From contig NC_061869.1 in assembly GCF_907164915.1 (NCBI RefSeq), positions 46,311,771 to 46,375,770 of the forward strand: a stretch of DNA of 64,000 nucleotides, written 5' to 3'. This stretch comes from Impatiens glandulifera. Lineage: Eukaryota; Streptophyta; Magnoliopsida; Ericales; Balsaminaceae. Below the pieces are notes generated by a model. That model was given only the letters and a program-made list of their open reading frames with translations. It ran no database searches and was not told the origin of the DNA. Every line of letters begins with the position of its first letter. Position 1 is the stretch's first letter. Of this stretch, positions 11,831 through 22,760 are shown piece after piece. The position numbers and the translations under genes were made by a program.

Positions 11831-13205
11831 ACTTCTTCTTCAACTTCTCCTTCTCTACTGATAACACGGTGATCCTCTTTGATGAACTTTATTTCAGTTT
11901 TAAGCTCATTTACATCCTTTGTCAGCTCTTTTATATCCTTTGTCAACTCATCAAACTTGACATCGGTCTGGGCTTGAGTCACTCGATTGTTTTGGCTAGA
12001 TAGAGAATTGTCTTGGTTAGTTTGAAGAGTCGTTGTAGAAGAGACACGCCGAGTAGACCGAGAGGTGTTGTCTTGGCTAGATTCATCAGTAGTAGACCGA
12101 GAGGTGCTTGGCTAGTTTCATCACTAAATGACCCACTTAGTTCTCTTGGCTAGTGTGATTTTAAGTAGTCTTCTCCTCTTGAGTGCTGGTTTGGGAGTCA
12201 TTTCATCTTTAATAGTACTGTCATCTTCATTCTTTCTCTTCCTACCATCCAGTTTAAATAATTCATCATAAATGTAACCTCCCATATCTTCAAACTCTTC
12301 CCAACTGTACTTCCTCTTCTCCTCCTCAGACTCATCAATCTTGGTAAACACGTTGCACTTCAGGAGGGTAGTGGATACCTCCTAGATAGTGTTGGTGTTG
12401 CTCCTGGAGGCTGTATAGAGAAATATCCTTGGGCATATAAGCTCTTCCTCGATCCTATCCGCAAATTTGGGGACAAATGTCTTGATAACCTCATAGGTCC
12501 AAACTTAGAAGGCTAGTGCGAACCCATGAATAGTATAAGCGACATCACAACAGATTTTCCCCTTGCAGGTTTTCCCCTTGGCCATATATACCTCCCGGAG
12601 ATGTTTCATGTCTTTGTCAATTCCCTTCAGGGTTGCACTGAAGGACACCTTTCCCCATGGAATTTGAAGGAACATCTCCATGTCCTCTACCATGCTGAAG
12701 ATTTTCAAATTTACCCTCCTCCTATTATCAGATCCGAAAAGATATTGGTAAATCAGGTTTATGAGCCCCATCTTCCATGCATCCTCCTTATCAGAGCATC
12801 ATAGGAAACTTATTTGAACCTCATTCACTCTAACAATCGTTTTGCCCCTAAAATATTTGAGGACTAGGGGTGGACATTCTTCAACGTGCCTATTTTCGAT
12901 CACATAAAATCTTCCAAAGTTAAGGCCTGTCACCAAGGCATATTCTTTCATGCCCCAGTAGAGCTCCTGACCATTGACCATGAAACTTATCTCCTTCGAA
13001 TTGGAGCTGCTTTTCCTCATTAGCATCTAATGGATTATTGTTCCTAAGAAAATTACAGTCGAGACTTTCAATAAATGTTGGAATTTAGTATGCAAATCCC
13101 TATCCATAAGACCAAGGTTATTAAACTTTTCCTTTATCTTTGACAAGTAGGTGCACGCGGATTTCCATGAAACATAGCCAAAAAAGTTCTCAATAATGGA
13201 TTTTG
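11831..13205 (-). pseudogene. DUF1985-containing N-terminal part of the Mutator-like element gene
   Basis: Minus-strand reading from about 13205 gives a DUF1985-type domain: KEKFNNLGLMDRDLHTKFQ, then FMVNGQELYWGMKEYALVTGLNFGRF, then IPWGKVSFSATLKGIDKDM, then VWTYEVIKTFVPKFADRI. This domain is typical of plant Ulp1-carrying Mutator-like elements and of the VANDAL accessory proteins. After it come a basic stretch KRRRLLKITLAKR (about 12124-12170), a possible nuclear signal, and a heptad-like coiled coil (LTKDIKELTKDVNELKTEI, about 11880-11980). The frame has in-frame stops just upstream of MLMRKSS (about 13026), near 12504 (CAA to TAA) and near 12385, so it is a pseudogene. It continues across the Copia insertion into 6964-6816. 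Confidence 0.6.
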
Positions 13206-13309
13206 TTTTGATTTTGGTTGGTTACATATGCAAAGAAACATTATGTTAGAATAATGAAAACACTTAAGAAAGCAAATACCACTTAAGAAAGAAAATAAGA
13301 CATTTTGCG

Positions 13310-13560
13310 TCTACGAAGATGCATTTTGCGTCTACGAAGATGCATTTGTTTGTCTACGCAAATGCATTTTGTGTCTACGAAGATGCATTTTTTGTCTGCA
13401 AAGATGAAATTTCAATTGCACAGACGAAAAATGCATTTGCGCAATTGAAATTTCATCTTTGCAGTCAGAAAATGCATTATCGTAGACGAAAAATGCATCT
13501 TCGTAGACACAAAATACATTTGCGCAAACGCTAATGCATCTTCAAAGACGTAATATACAT
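13310..13560. repeat. palindromic 'tgcatttt/gtctacgaag' repeat with 24-bp perfect inverted arms
   Basis: Imperfect tandem units of about 20-25 bp (gcattttgcgtctacgaagat) run toward the centre and their reverse complements run away from it. The core has perfect 24-bp arms at 13396-13419 and 13441-13464 around a 21-bp spacer. It lies upstream of the DUF1985 gene start, near the inferred element end, and shares words with 470-640. Confidence 0.8.
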
Positions 13561-13599
13561 ATTCCACCCTAAAACCCTTACAGACCATTTAGCATTCAT

Positions 13600-13680
13600 A
13601 AAAACAATTCTTCCACCCTGAAACCTTAAACCTAAACTCTAAAACCCTAAACCTAAACGCTAAAACCCTAAAAACCATTT
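13600..13680. repeat. degenerate telomere-like CCCTAAA repeats
   Basis: Repeats of ctaaaaccctaaacctaaac resemble plant telomere units but are irregular. Such telo-box-like runs are common in plant promoters and 5' leaders, and here they sit upstream of the minus-strand DUF1985 gene. Confidence 0.5.
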
Positions 13681-13856
13681 CTACCCAGCATGCATGCAAG
13701 AGAAAAATGATGGGAAAATAGGAAAAACTCACCTGAAATGATGAAGACGGTGTTCCGGCGTTGCCTCGGGGAGTTGATCGATTGGGAAGTTGCCTCGTTG
13801 GTTCGTTGATCGGCTTGGTTCGTCGGGGGAGAAGAAGAGAGAAAGAAGGATACCAT

Positions 13857-13873
13857 GGGGGGGGGGGGGGGGG
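13857..13873. repeat. G17 homopolymer
   Basis: Seventeen consecutive G, flanked by purine-rich sequence. It could form a G-quadruplex on this strand and is a likely sequencing or assembly length-error site. Confidence 0.85.
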
Positions 13874-13924
13874 AGAAAGAAGAGAAATGAAATGAGGGGA
13901 GGGAAAACGGGGGAAAGAAGAGAT

Positions 13925-14045
13925 TTTTATTTTGAGGGTATATTGGTCTTTCGTCAGGGGCAAAACGTCAATTTTGCAAAACTTAATTCCCCTATTATTT
14001 TTGGGAATAGCCCTGTTATCAGGATTATTTTGTCAAATTTCCCAA
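13925..14045 (-). repeat. candidate terminal inverted repeat of the Mutator-like element
   Basis: Read on the minus strand it begins GGGAAATTTGACAAAATAAT and continues with AAAATTGACGTTTTGCCC. That style (gggaaa, 'gacaaaat', 'ttttgcccc') is familiar from ends of plant Mutator-like elements. The partner terminus would lie left of position 1, so it cannot be verified here. Confidence 0.35.
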
Positions 14046-14569
14046 TTTAATTGGTAATTTCAATCAAGTTCTATGTTAGTTGAAGTAAGATGGATTTTCT
14101 TTAATAAAAAATCAAAGAATTATTTTCATTGGAGCTGAAAAATTGAGTTACGAAACTTAATTTTGAAAATAAAAGATTGTAAAATTTTGAATTAAATGCG
14201 TACTAATAAAAAAATCATAATAATTGGAGTTAAATTGATAAAATTATTAAGAAAACAAATTATTAAGAAAACAAATTATTAAAAATCAAAAAAATAAATA
14301 AACAAAGAAACGCGTGGCACAATCCGAACCGTCTGTGTGATCCGCGATTGAACGCTTCAGATCGCGTCATGTCAATTTCACGCGGATCACCCTCTCCGAA
14401 TAACTCGCTCGTCGCGTCGAGTCAACCCGTTGCTCACAATCGTTGCCTTGATTGCCCAAGAACTCAAGAAAAAGATTGGAAGTTCTTATTTTGATATCTT
14501 TACAAAATCTTTGTTCAACAAATTTGTTTCAGATCATTTTTAGAACTTATTTGAATAATATGTTGACCA
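14046..14569. other. intergenic AT-rich sequence with one GC-rich patch
   Basis: Mostly A/T homopolymer-rich DNA. A GC-richer patch at about 14310-14450 (cgcgtggcac, gatcgcgtcatg, cgcgtcgagtc) carries several cgcg words and resembles promoter-proximal plant DNA. I see no open frame or element end in it. It runs up to the target duplication TAATA at 14570-14574. Confidence 0.4.
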
Positions 14570-15169
14570 TAATATGATAGAAAAATTAAGTAGATTAATT
14601 TTGGAACCGGCCAGACAAACTAAACAGAAATTAAACTTCATGTGCAGGTACTGAACAAACCGGAACCGGAAACCGTGCATCAATAACCAGCTGCTATTAC
14701 ATCAAAGAAACCGGCTTCAAGTGATCAAGACAAATGATCACAGGAACCGGCTTCACTTTCTCAAGCAACCGGTTAGCAAAGAACAGAAGAATACACTTCA
14801 ACCGGATCATAATGCACAAAGACACAGAAACCGGAAAGTACAGATCAAAAGTCAGAAGATTCAAATCTCAAGAGTGACGTACTATGACGGAGGAAACGTG
14901 TCTCGAAAAGATAAAAGAAGATCAGATCCGATCAGAAGCATGGGAGGAAAGCAATGATGCCTTGGTGATCCGATGCTGACGACCGGAAGCGGATGTTCAA
15001 CACGTGTATCAATCTGAAAACCGGTTATGTCATCATCTGCTCAGAGTCACCTGCATGAATGCCAGGTGTTGAGGAAGTTGAAGCGTGCAAGAAATCCTCC
15101 TGCAGATAGGCGTGCTAATGATCAACCAATCCGCAAGAGAGAGAAGAAAGTAGCCGTTAGCCACTTTCA

Positions 15170-15180
15170 GCTATAAAAGG
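15170..15180 (+). promoter_or_regulatory. TATA box of the LTR promoter
   Basis: 'gctataaaagg' in the middle of the LTR, about 700 bp before gag. It is the best candidate for the genomic RNA promoter; the 3' LTR copy is at about 27938-27948. Confidence 0.65.
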
Positions 15181-15461
15181 AAGATAAAACGTCCTCATTC
15201 AATGCAGCAGTGAATACGAGAAATTGAGTAGTTGAAATTGTGAAAGTCATAAAGCATTCAATTCTAGAGAGATAAAGTTCTATATTCTAAAGTCGGTTTG
15301 CCTAAAACCGGAAATCCTTGTGTGTGATTATTGTGTTGTGTTGTATTACATCAAAGTGTGAGTTTGGTGTAACCGGCGAGTAGCGAAGTTGGGCTCGACC
15401 GGAAGTGTAAATTGTAACTCTAAAGAGTTAGTGGAGATCCTTCTCATAACCTGAGAAGAAG

Positions 15462-15501
15462 GGGTGACGTAGGAGGGTTTGCTCCGAACATCCATAAACA
15501 A
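15462..15501 (+). promoter_or_regulatory. conserved LTR core block shared by three LTR families
   Basis: The block contains GTGACGTAGGAGGGTTTGC and then TCCGAACATCCATAAACAA. Nearly the same block occurs in the solo LTR at 31996-32035 and, in reverse, at 51171-51210 and 55722-55761. It lies in the presumed R/U5 part and includes a TGACGT core (bZIP-type site). Its conservation across otherwise diverged LTRs suggests a functional role in transcription, polyadenylation or reverse transcription. Confidence 0.7.
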
Positions 15502-15838
15502 ATTTCCGTGTCTTGTGTTCTTTCATTTCGCTTTCTTTTCCCGCTATCTTACCATAAAACCGCAAACCAATCATACTTCCAAAACCGGTCACTCACTCTC
15601 GTTAAATATCCTCCTTCTTAAAACATCATCTAAAGTCGCAAACGTTGCTTCAACCTGAAATAGACACTTCCGCCCTTGAACACCGGTTCAAGAGTCTGTG
15701 ACAGGTTGTGCAGTGCTGAGAACGGTTTTAGTCTTTAACCGGACTATCACCAAGTTGTGTGTGTTGTTGTAAGCGGCCTCCCTTACCTAAACCGGAAAAC
15801 ACCCCCGGTCCTCCAAGGGCGTCCCCGATCCTAACAAG

Positions 15839-15850
15839 TGGTATCAGAGC
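15839..15850 (+). other. primer-binding site, initiator-Met tRNA
   Basis: TGGTATCAGAGC, two bases after the 5' LTR. Confidence 0.92.
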
Positions 15851-15877
15851 GAGGTTCTTAGCACTCAAGCAATCAAA

Positions 15878-17728
15878 ATGGTGGGAAGCATGACTCACAA
15901 CGACAAGCCGCCAATGCTAAACAGCGAAGCATTTAGCAGTTGGAAGAAGCAGATGTATTTACATCTGATAACGCTAGATGATGAGATGAGCCGAGTCCTG
16001 AAAGAAGGACCAATCAAGATTAACAAGGAGGAAAGCCAGTGGACGAGTGAAGATCGGAGAAGAAGCAACCTGGACAACCATTGCATGAGGCACATCTATA
16101 AAGCCATAGATAACAACACCTTGAACAAAATATCAGAGTGCGAAAATGCAAAGGAAGCCTGGGAAACGATCATCCAGATCCACGAGGGAAACGAAAGAAC
16201 CAAAGAAAATAAAATCTTGGTGGCTACGCAGAAGTATGAGAACATAAGGATGAAACCGGGAGAAAATATGAAAGAATTTAGCAACCGGTTCACCAGCGTA
16301 GTAAGCGAGCTTCAGACACTCGGAAAGAAGTACGACAACCGAGAAGTGATAATCAAAGCTCTAAGATCCTTGCCGAGCACGTGGGACATCAAAACCATGG
16401 TGATGAGGGAATCCAACACCCTTGGGCAGATGAAGCTGCACGATGTGTTTGAGGACTTGAAAGCCTACGAGTTCGAGATCAATTCTCGGATCGAAGATGA
16501 AACATCTACATCAACCGCAACAAGAGCTTTGGTTACATCGGTGGAACCGGCGGCTCCAGTATCAACCGCACCGGCTCCAGTCAAAAACACCGATCAAATA
16601 ACCGATGATGTGATGGCGATGCTAGCCCAGAAATTCGGAAAATTCATGAAGAAGAGCCAGCCACCATCTAACAATGACTTTAATTATAACTATGTAGATA
16701 AATCAAACAAAAGATGTTATAACTGTGATGGTTTTGGACATTTCAGGTCGGAATGTAGAAAACCAAGAAGAGATGATAGAAAACCGGAAGGAAACTATCA
16801 AGGGAATAATTATCAAGGCAACCGGTATCAGGGAAACAATTATCAAGGAAACAACTATCGGGGAAACAACAATAACCAACGAAACGACTACCGAAGAAAT
16901 GATGATCAACGTGCTGATGAAGGAAAGGAGATCCAAAAAGCTCTCATTGCATCAGACGGTGGAAGTGAATGGGCATATTCCGACAATGAAGATGGTGATG
17001 AGAAAGTAACATGCTTCATGGCAAACGATGAAGAGGTATTTGATTTCTCTTCTGATGAATTTACTAAGGAAGATCTGGTTTCTGCACTCAACCAAATGGT
17101 TGCTGAGTTCAGAAACATATCTGCGTATATGCCAGCATCTGTAGAAACTAAAAACGAACAAATAAATGATGAAAACGATAAAATATATGAGATCAAAACA
17201 CATGAACCGGATGAACTATTCTCGGATGATGAGAAGACAGTTCAACCGGGAATGGAAACTGATGAGCGAGCAATGTACGTTACGGCTGCGTGGGAGAGAT
17301 CACGTCAAGCAGTAAAACAAATGTGTAACTATAAACGACATCCGAAATGTAGATATGGAATCGGTTATGATCCAAGTAAACAAAATGAAATAAAACAGTC
17401 TAACGGGATGAAACTAACGAAAAATAATCTTCCGTTCATAAAATTTGTCAAAAGCTCACAAACAGAAAATGACCTAAAACCGGAAGAAACGCTTAAGTAT
17501 GTAGGTCCCAACGAATCTGAAAAATGGCTTCATCCTGAGAGAAAGAAAGCCAACCGGAAACCAAATAAAAATAAAAACCGACATCAACGAAGTCCATCAC
17601 CACATAAGGCATTCTTGAGCAATGACCAAGAAGTTAAGCCAAACATTATCAAAACAATAACCGGGAAAGTGATCCGACTAATTCAAGTCTGGATCCCAAA
17701 GGGACTAATCAACCATGGACCCAACTAA
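15878..17728 (+). CDS. gag: Gag polyprotein of the Sirevirus-like element
   Basis: 616 codons, uninterrupted, starting at the first ATG after the primer site. The N-terminal 200 residues carry the Copia-type capsid fold signature ([12 protein letters not shown], then [11 protein letters not shown], then [18 protein letters not shown]). A zinc knuckle [14 protein letters not shown] lies near residue 280, followed by tandem NYQGN-type repeats (about 16790-16880), an acidic region (SDNEDGDEK), and a Lys/Arg-rich tail ending [10 protein letters not shown]. Gag packages the genomic RNA in cytoplasmic virus-like particles. It overlaps pol by 14 bases in a different frame, so pol needs a frameshift or separate initiation. 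The tail motif MWVPK, normally within the polyprotein, falls just after the stop. Confidence 0.92.
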   Translation: MVGSMTHNDKPPMLNSEAFSSWKKQMYLHLITLDDEMSRVLKEGPIKINKEESQWTSEDRRRSNLDNHCMRHIYKAIDNNTLNKISECENAKEAWETIIQIHEGNERTKENKILVATQKYENIRMKPGENMKEFSNRFTSVVSELQTLGKKYDNREVIIKALRSLPSTWDIKTMVMRESNTLGQMKLHDVFEDLKAYEFEINSRIEDETSTSTATRALVTSVEPAAPVSTAPAPVKNTDQITDDVMAMLAQKFGKFMKKSQPPSNNDFNYNYVDKSNKRCYNCDGFGHFRSECRKPRRDDRKPEGNYQGNNYQGNRYQGNNYQGNNYRGNNNNQRNDYRRNDDQRADEGKEIQKALIASDGGSEWAYSDNEDGDEKVTCFMANDEEVFDFSSDEFTKEDLVSALNQMVAEFRNISAYMPASVETKNEQINDENDKIYEIKTHEPDELFSDDEKTVQPGMETDERAMYVTAAWERSRQAVKQMCNYKRHPKCRYGIGYDPSKQNEIKQSNGMKLTKNNLPFIKFVKSSQTENDLKPEETLKYVGPNESEKWLHPERKKANRKPNKNKNRHQRSPSPHKAFLSNDQEVKPNIIKTITGKVIRLIQVWIPKGLINHGPN

Positions 17729-20700
17729 ATGTGGGTACCAAAAAGTTGTAAATAATTATTTGCTGCAGGTTAGGAGGAGCAACCGGTTGAAGAATTCTGA
17801 ATGGTACTTGGACAGTGGATGCTCAAGGCACATGACCGGAAACAAGGAGCTACTAACCGACATCAAATACGAAACAGGAGCACTCATCACATTTGGGGAT
17901 AACTCAAAAGGTAAAACCGTGGGCAAGGGTAAGATTGTCCATGGTGAACTTTCCATAAATAATGTGTTATTGGTAGAAAAGCTAAGTTTTAATTTATTAA
18001 GCATAAGCCAGATGTGTGATGTGGGCTATAAAGTTGAATTTCATAAAAACTCATGCTTAGTCAAGAATCAAAATGATGAAACCTTGTTAACCGGTAACCG
18101 GATAGGAAACATTTACAAAGTAAACTGGAAAACAGATTTCGAAAAACCTGTGTGTATGATAGCCGGAAATGATCCAAACTGGCTTTGGCATAAACGGTTA
18201 AACCACTTGAACTTCAAAACGATTAACTTTATTTGTTCCAAGGAACTAGTTCATGGTTTTCCAAATGTTAAATTTTCAAAAGATAAAGTATGTGCTGCAT
18301 GTCAAATGGGAAAACAAGTGAAATCATCTTTTAAAAGTAAAGGAAACTATCAATCTGAAAGATGTTTGGAACTGCTGCATATGGACTTGTTTGGTCCGGT
18401 TAGAGTAACTAGTTTAGGAGGCATGCATTATACTATGGTAGTTATTGATGATTATTCTAAATTTACTTGGGTTACCTTTCTAGCTTCTAAAAATCAAACT
18501 GCTTCAAACTTGATTAAACTGATTTTGAGAATACAAAACGAAAAATCTATTCGAGTAAACAAAATTAGAAGTGATAGAGGAACTGAATTCATTAATAGCA
18601 ATTTAACTACTTTTCTTGATGATTCCGGTATTAGGCACGAGTTGTCTAGTGCCAGAACTCCTCAACAAAACGGCCTGGCTGAGAGAAGAAACCGAACTCT
18701 CAAGGAAGCCGCAAGGTCAATGATAGCTGATTCGGGTATAGCTCAAAAGTTTTGGGCTGAAGCTATCAACACTGCTTGTTATACACAAAATCGATCTCTA
18801 GTAACTAAACGGTTTTCGAAAACTCCTTTTGAAATCTATTTTGACAAAATTCCAAATGTACGGTATTTTCGAATTTTTGGTAGTAAATGCTTTGTTCACA
18901 ATAACGGCAAGAAGTACTTGACCGCATTTGATGCTAAATCCGATGAGGGAATAATGTTGGGATATTCAGCTGTAAGTAAAGCATACCGAGTATATAATAC
19001 TAGGACTTTAACAGTTGAAGAAACCGCACACGTTGTTTTCGATGAAACGGTTGAGCGAAACACTGCATTACCCTTCGACCTTCACAACAGAATGGAAAAT
19101 TTCAATATCTATTCTGATGATGAAGACGAGGTTCCGGTTTTTAGACGCTTTGTCAAGGACCAAGCGGTTGATGTTGAAACTCAACCTGATCAAGCTGCTT
19201 TACCGCAGAAAGTTGACGCTTCAGTTTCTACTGAAGAAATCGGTCGGTCTGACTCTGTTCAACCTACCGATCTGTCTAACCTCGATCAGCCAGCCGAAAG
19301 CTTGGTAGACACGTCTCGAATTAACCTCAGAAGGAACAAAAATCATCCTCTTGAACTAGTAATAGGTAACATATCCTCACCCGTCCGAACTAGGCAACAA
19401 AATTTGGATCACTATGGAAACTCTGCTTTCATATCACAAATTGAGCCGAAAAAGGTGGATGAAGCACTGTCAGATCCAGATTGGATTTTGGCAATGCAAG
19501 AGGAATTAAACGAGTTTGAGAGAAATAAAGTCTGGTACCTAGTTCCTAGACCGAAAAATAAACCGGTTATAGGCACACGATGGGTATTCAGAAATAAACT
19601 CGATGAAAACGGTTTAGTTACGAGGAACAAAGCCCGGCTAGTGGCTCAAGGATATAAACAGGAAGAAGGAATTGATTTTGAAGAATCATTCGCACCTGTA
19701 GCTAGACTTGAGGCCATTAGAATATTTTTAGCATATGCAGCTTTCAAAAAGTTTAAAGTTTATCAAATGGATGTAAAAAGCGCTTTTCTAAACGGTAAAG
19801 TAAATGAAGAGGTGTATGTTAATCAACCTCCAGGTTTCAAAAATTCAGAACATGAAAATCACGTTTACCGGCTGAATAAAGCCCTTTACGGTTTAAAACA
19901 AGCACCAAGAGCTTGGTACGATACTTTGACTCAATTTCTTTTTGATCACAAATTTACAATCGGTTCAGTAGATAAAACCTTATTTAAATTTGAAAGAAAG
20001 GAGCAAATTTTACTCGTTCAAATTTATGTTGATGACATCATATTCGGGTCAACCGATCCAAAGTTATGCGACAAATTTTCGAAAATGATGACTGATAGAT
20101 TTCAAATGAGTATGATGGGGGAAATGAGTTTCTTTCTATGACTTCAGGTTAAGCAGATGGAAGCCGGAATCTTTATCAGCCAACCGAAGTATACATCCGA
20201 ATTGCTGAAGAGATTTGGGATGGATACTTGTGCCGAAGCGGCTACGCCAATGAGTCCTTCCGTGAAGCTGGACAAAGATGATGATGGTCAAGCCGTTGAC
20301 ATCACAGCATATCGAGGAATGATCGGTTCGCTGTTATATCTCACAGCCAGCCGACCTGACATTCTGTTTGCGGTTGGAGTATGCGGGAGGTTTCAAGCAA
20401 ACCCAAAGCAATCTCATTATACGGCGGCTAAGAGAATCTTAAAATATCTAAAGGGAACTCAAGAAGTGGGACTCTGGTATCCAAAAGACTCGAGCTTCAA
20501 TCCAATAAGCTATTCCGATGCCGATTACGCGGGATGCAAAATCGACAGAAAGAGTACAAGTGGAACCTGTCAGTTTCTGGGTGACCGGTTAGTTACCTGG
20601 AGCAGCAAGAAGCAAACGTCCGTTGCAACGTCAACCGCAGAGGCGGAGTACTTAGCGGCTGGAAGCTGCTGTGCACAACTCCTCTGGATTCAACAGCAAC

Positions 20701-20978
20701 TCAGGGACTTCGGAATAGAAGCAAAGGAGTCTCCTATCTTCTGTGACAACACCAGCGCCATAGCGATTACATACAATCCGGTGTTGCACTCAAGAACGAA
20801 GCATATCGACATTCGACATCATTTCATCCGGGAGCATGTTCAGGAGAAACACATCCGGCTGGATTATGTGTCAACCGAGCAACAAGTAGCGGACATCTTC
20901 ACAAAACCGCTACAGGAAGCTAAGTTTTCACATTTTCGAAATATTCTGGGTCTTACTAATTTAAATCAATTGATATAA
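17715..20978 (+). pseudogene. pol: Pol of the Sirevirus-like element, one in-frame TGA
   Basis: About 1087 codons with a single TGA at 20139-20141, between RT and RNase H, where relatives read FFLGLQV. Domains in order are protease with [13 protein letters not shown] (about residue 30), GAG-pre-integrase HLNFKT with CAACQMGK, the integrase core with [15 protein letters not shown] and [12 protein letters not shown] (D, D, E present), RT with [10 protein letters not shown] and [10 protein letters not shown], and RNase H with SYSDADYAG, STAEAEYLAAG and HSRTKHIDIRHHFIREH. All catalytic residues I can see are intact. The GGA-to-TGA change is the only lesion, so activity would need readthrough or help from another copy. 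The start used is the first ATG in the frame; the true junction with gag may lie a little upstream. Confidence 0.92.
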
Positions 20979-21580
20979 TCATGATGCATGTAAAACCGGG
21001 ATATGTGTTCAGGGAGAAGCTAAAGCTTCTCAGTTTAATAGGCCATTAATAAAATCAAACATGCTAACCGGGAGGAAAACTCCGGTTATGCCCGACTACT
21101 TCAAAATTCAAATCAAATGTATGTTTACTTAACGGTTGAAATAACCAGGTTGAAGTGGATAAGATAAATCCAAAGTTGAACAATTGTTGATATTAATCAA
21201 CTATTTTTCATAAAACGGAATTATCCTACTAAAACCGGTCATGGAAAACCGCTTAGTACGTATGCACTCTGATCTGATGAAATGAATTTTTCCGGTTAAC
21301 CTGAGATGACTAACCGAGTTTTCGTGCATGCTTTGATAAATGAAGCCTGTGATTAATTAAAAACAAGTTTACCACAATCGAGATGACGACATGTGTCCAT
21401 CATCAAGAGAGGGAAACTTACATCTTGTCAATAGATATTTTTCATCATTGCTATCTTAGTAATTATTAGATTTACCTTGGAAATAACCATTAGTTACTTC
21501 AACAAGTTAAGTCTATTTAATAGGCAATGACATCATCAGGCATGCTTAACTTCATTTAATACTAAGCCGAATCCACGGGC
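20979..21580 (+). other. non-coding spacer between pol and the first accessory gene
   Basis: About 600 bp rich in ACCGG/CCGGTT words and otherwise AT-rich, with no long open frame. Its right end carries the promoter-like signals of the first accessory gene. Confidence 0.6.
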
Positions 21581-21588
21581 TATATAAA
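21581..21588 (+). promoter_or_regulatory. TATA box of accessory gene 1
   Basis: TATATAAA, 99 bp before the ATG at 21680. The leader between them is CT-rich and ends 'ttctctctcacaaacaaac'. Confidence 0.65.
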
Positions 21589-21679
21589 CCATGCTTAATC
21601 CTTGTCAAAACATCACAAGTTTACTATTCACAAGAATCATCCTTGAGATAAAACCACCCTTTCTCTCTCACAAACAAAC

Positions 21680-22441
21680 ATGAACTCCAACCCCTTAGCC
21701 AAGAAGATCCTACTGGCAGATTTTGAATCAATCTATCAGTATGAGGACCATGAAGTCAAGGAGATGTTCTTAGCCATTGAAAGGAGCGGGCTAAGAAGTT
21801 TCCTTGAGAACAGATTTATCATCGACTACCTTGTGGTCGAAGAACTGTTCGAAACCGTGAAAGAAGTGCACCGAGAGATACTCGTTGCACAGGTTTACGG
21901 CCAAAAATTCCTTTTCAGCGAGACGGATTTCGCTGTCTACTGCGGTTTACCCAATGAAGGGGTAACCGACCTAACCTATTCATCGGTGACAATGGAAGAA
22001 ATGTGTCGCCGGTTCTCTGGATCTAACATCCCGGTTAAGCCCTGGGGTGCTAAAAGTAAACTTTCTCACAAGTACCAGATTCTCTGCGAGATTCTGGGAA
22101 AATCTGTGTTATGCAGAGAGAAAAGTTACTACTACACTCAGAGGGTTTTCGAGATGATGATAGCTGTAACGGTTGGGACACCGGTCAACTAGTCCTGGAT
22201 CATCTTCAGCAACCTGAAGAGGATGATTCTCTCCAACAAAACCGGATACGCTCCTCAGCTGAGCGGTTTCTGCGCAAGTCTGGAGATCCATTCTGGAGCG
22301 TTCGTCACTCTGCATCCAAGGCATGTGCTCACCAAAGAACGAGTACAGGAGATGATCGACCGATGGGAAGCGGTTAAGGCGAGAAGAATTGAAGCGGCTG
22401 AGGCTTCAACCGCTCAAACAGCTGAATCATCGAACGTCTAA
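21680..22441 (+). pseudogene. accessory gene 1 of the Sirevirus-like element (one TAG)
   Basis: Frame of 253 codons with one TAG at 22190-22192, at a site where paralogue 2 has Trp (INWAS), so TGG to TAG. It resumes in frame (TGYAPQLSGFC, parallel to RISYAPQITRF in gene 2). The N-terminal half shares the family pattern: LLADFESI, an aromatic-rich helix, LRSFLEN, then VYGQKFLFSETDFAVYCGLPNEG. It has no membrane segment or signal peptide and no known catalytic motif. The layout resembles what I recall as the 'putative plant transposon protein' domain, which only a profile search could confirm. With its own TATA box and a 3' end resembling a plant poly(A) region, it looks like an autonomous transcription unit inside the retroelement. 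Function unknown. Confidence 0.75.
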
Positions 22442-22513
22442 ACCTGTCCTTTCTTTTGTCTTTCTCTTTTCCTTACAAAACCGGTATTCTGTTGTACCAC
22501 CGGTTTCTGTACT

Positions 22514-22528
22514 TTAATTAATGAAATA
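22514..22528 (+). terminator. possible poly(A) near-upstream signal of accessory gene 1
   Basis: 'ttaattaatgaaata' lies about 75 bp after the stop. An equivalent 'tattaatgaaata' follows accessory gene 2 at 23711-23723, with related flanking words (ccggtttctg, ttgtac). Confidence 0.4.
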
Positions 22529-22751
22529 GATTTCTCTTTCTTCCAAATCAAAATCTACAACATTCAATGCGCCGTATCAAAGCAAATCATTCCCTTCTTG
22601 GAAACATAAATTCTCAGTATCAAAAGCATGCCTGAATTGATTTGACAAGACCTGCTTTTATTCTCTTGGAAAACCACAAAATTATTAATACCTAAGCATA
22701 AACGGCTACAATTTTAAATCCTTGCATTAAATGCTATCATTCATTCCAGGC

Positions 22752-22760
22752 TATAAAAAG
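22752..22760 (+). promoter_or_regulatory. TATA box of accessory gene 2
   Basis: TATAAAAAG, 110 bp before the ATG at 22862, with a CT-rich leader containing 'ccctctctctaagaattc'. Confidence 0.65.

Larger units (their letters stand above)
14575..15836 (+). repeat. 5' LTR of the Sirevirus-like element
   Basis: 1262 bp, TGATAGAAAA to GATCCTAACA. It contains a TATA box, a conserved core block and about 17 ACCGG or CCGG-centred words. Confidence 0.95.

Noticed and set aside
13589..13963. Pro-rich minus-strand open frame near the G17 run
   Set aside because: The proline run is just the complement of the G homopolymer; no conserved domain and it overlaps the candidate terminal repeat.
14721..14957. 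78-codon open frame inside the young LTR (repeated at 27489-27725)
   Set aside because: It lies in the LTR in both copies and has no domain. It could be a leader ORF if transcription started upstream of it, but the TATA box at 15170 is downstream.
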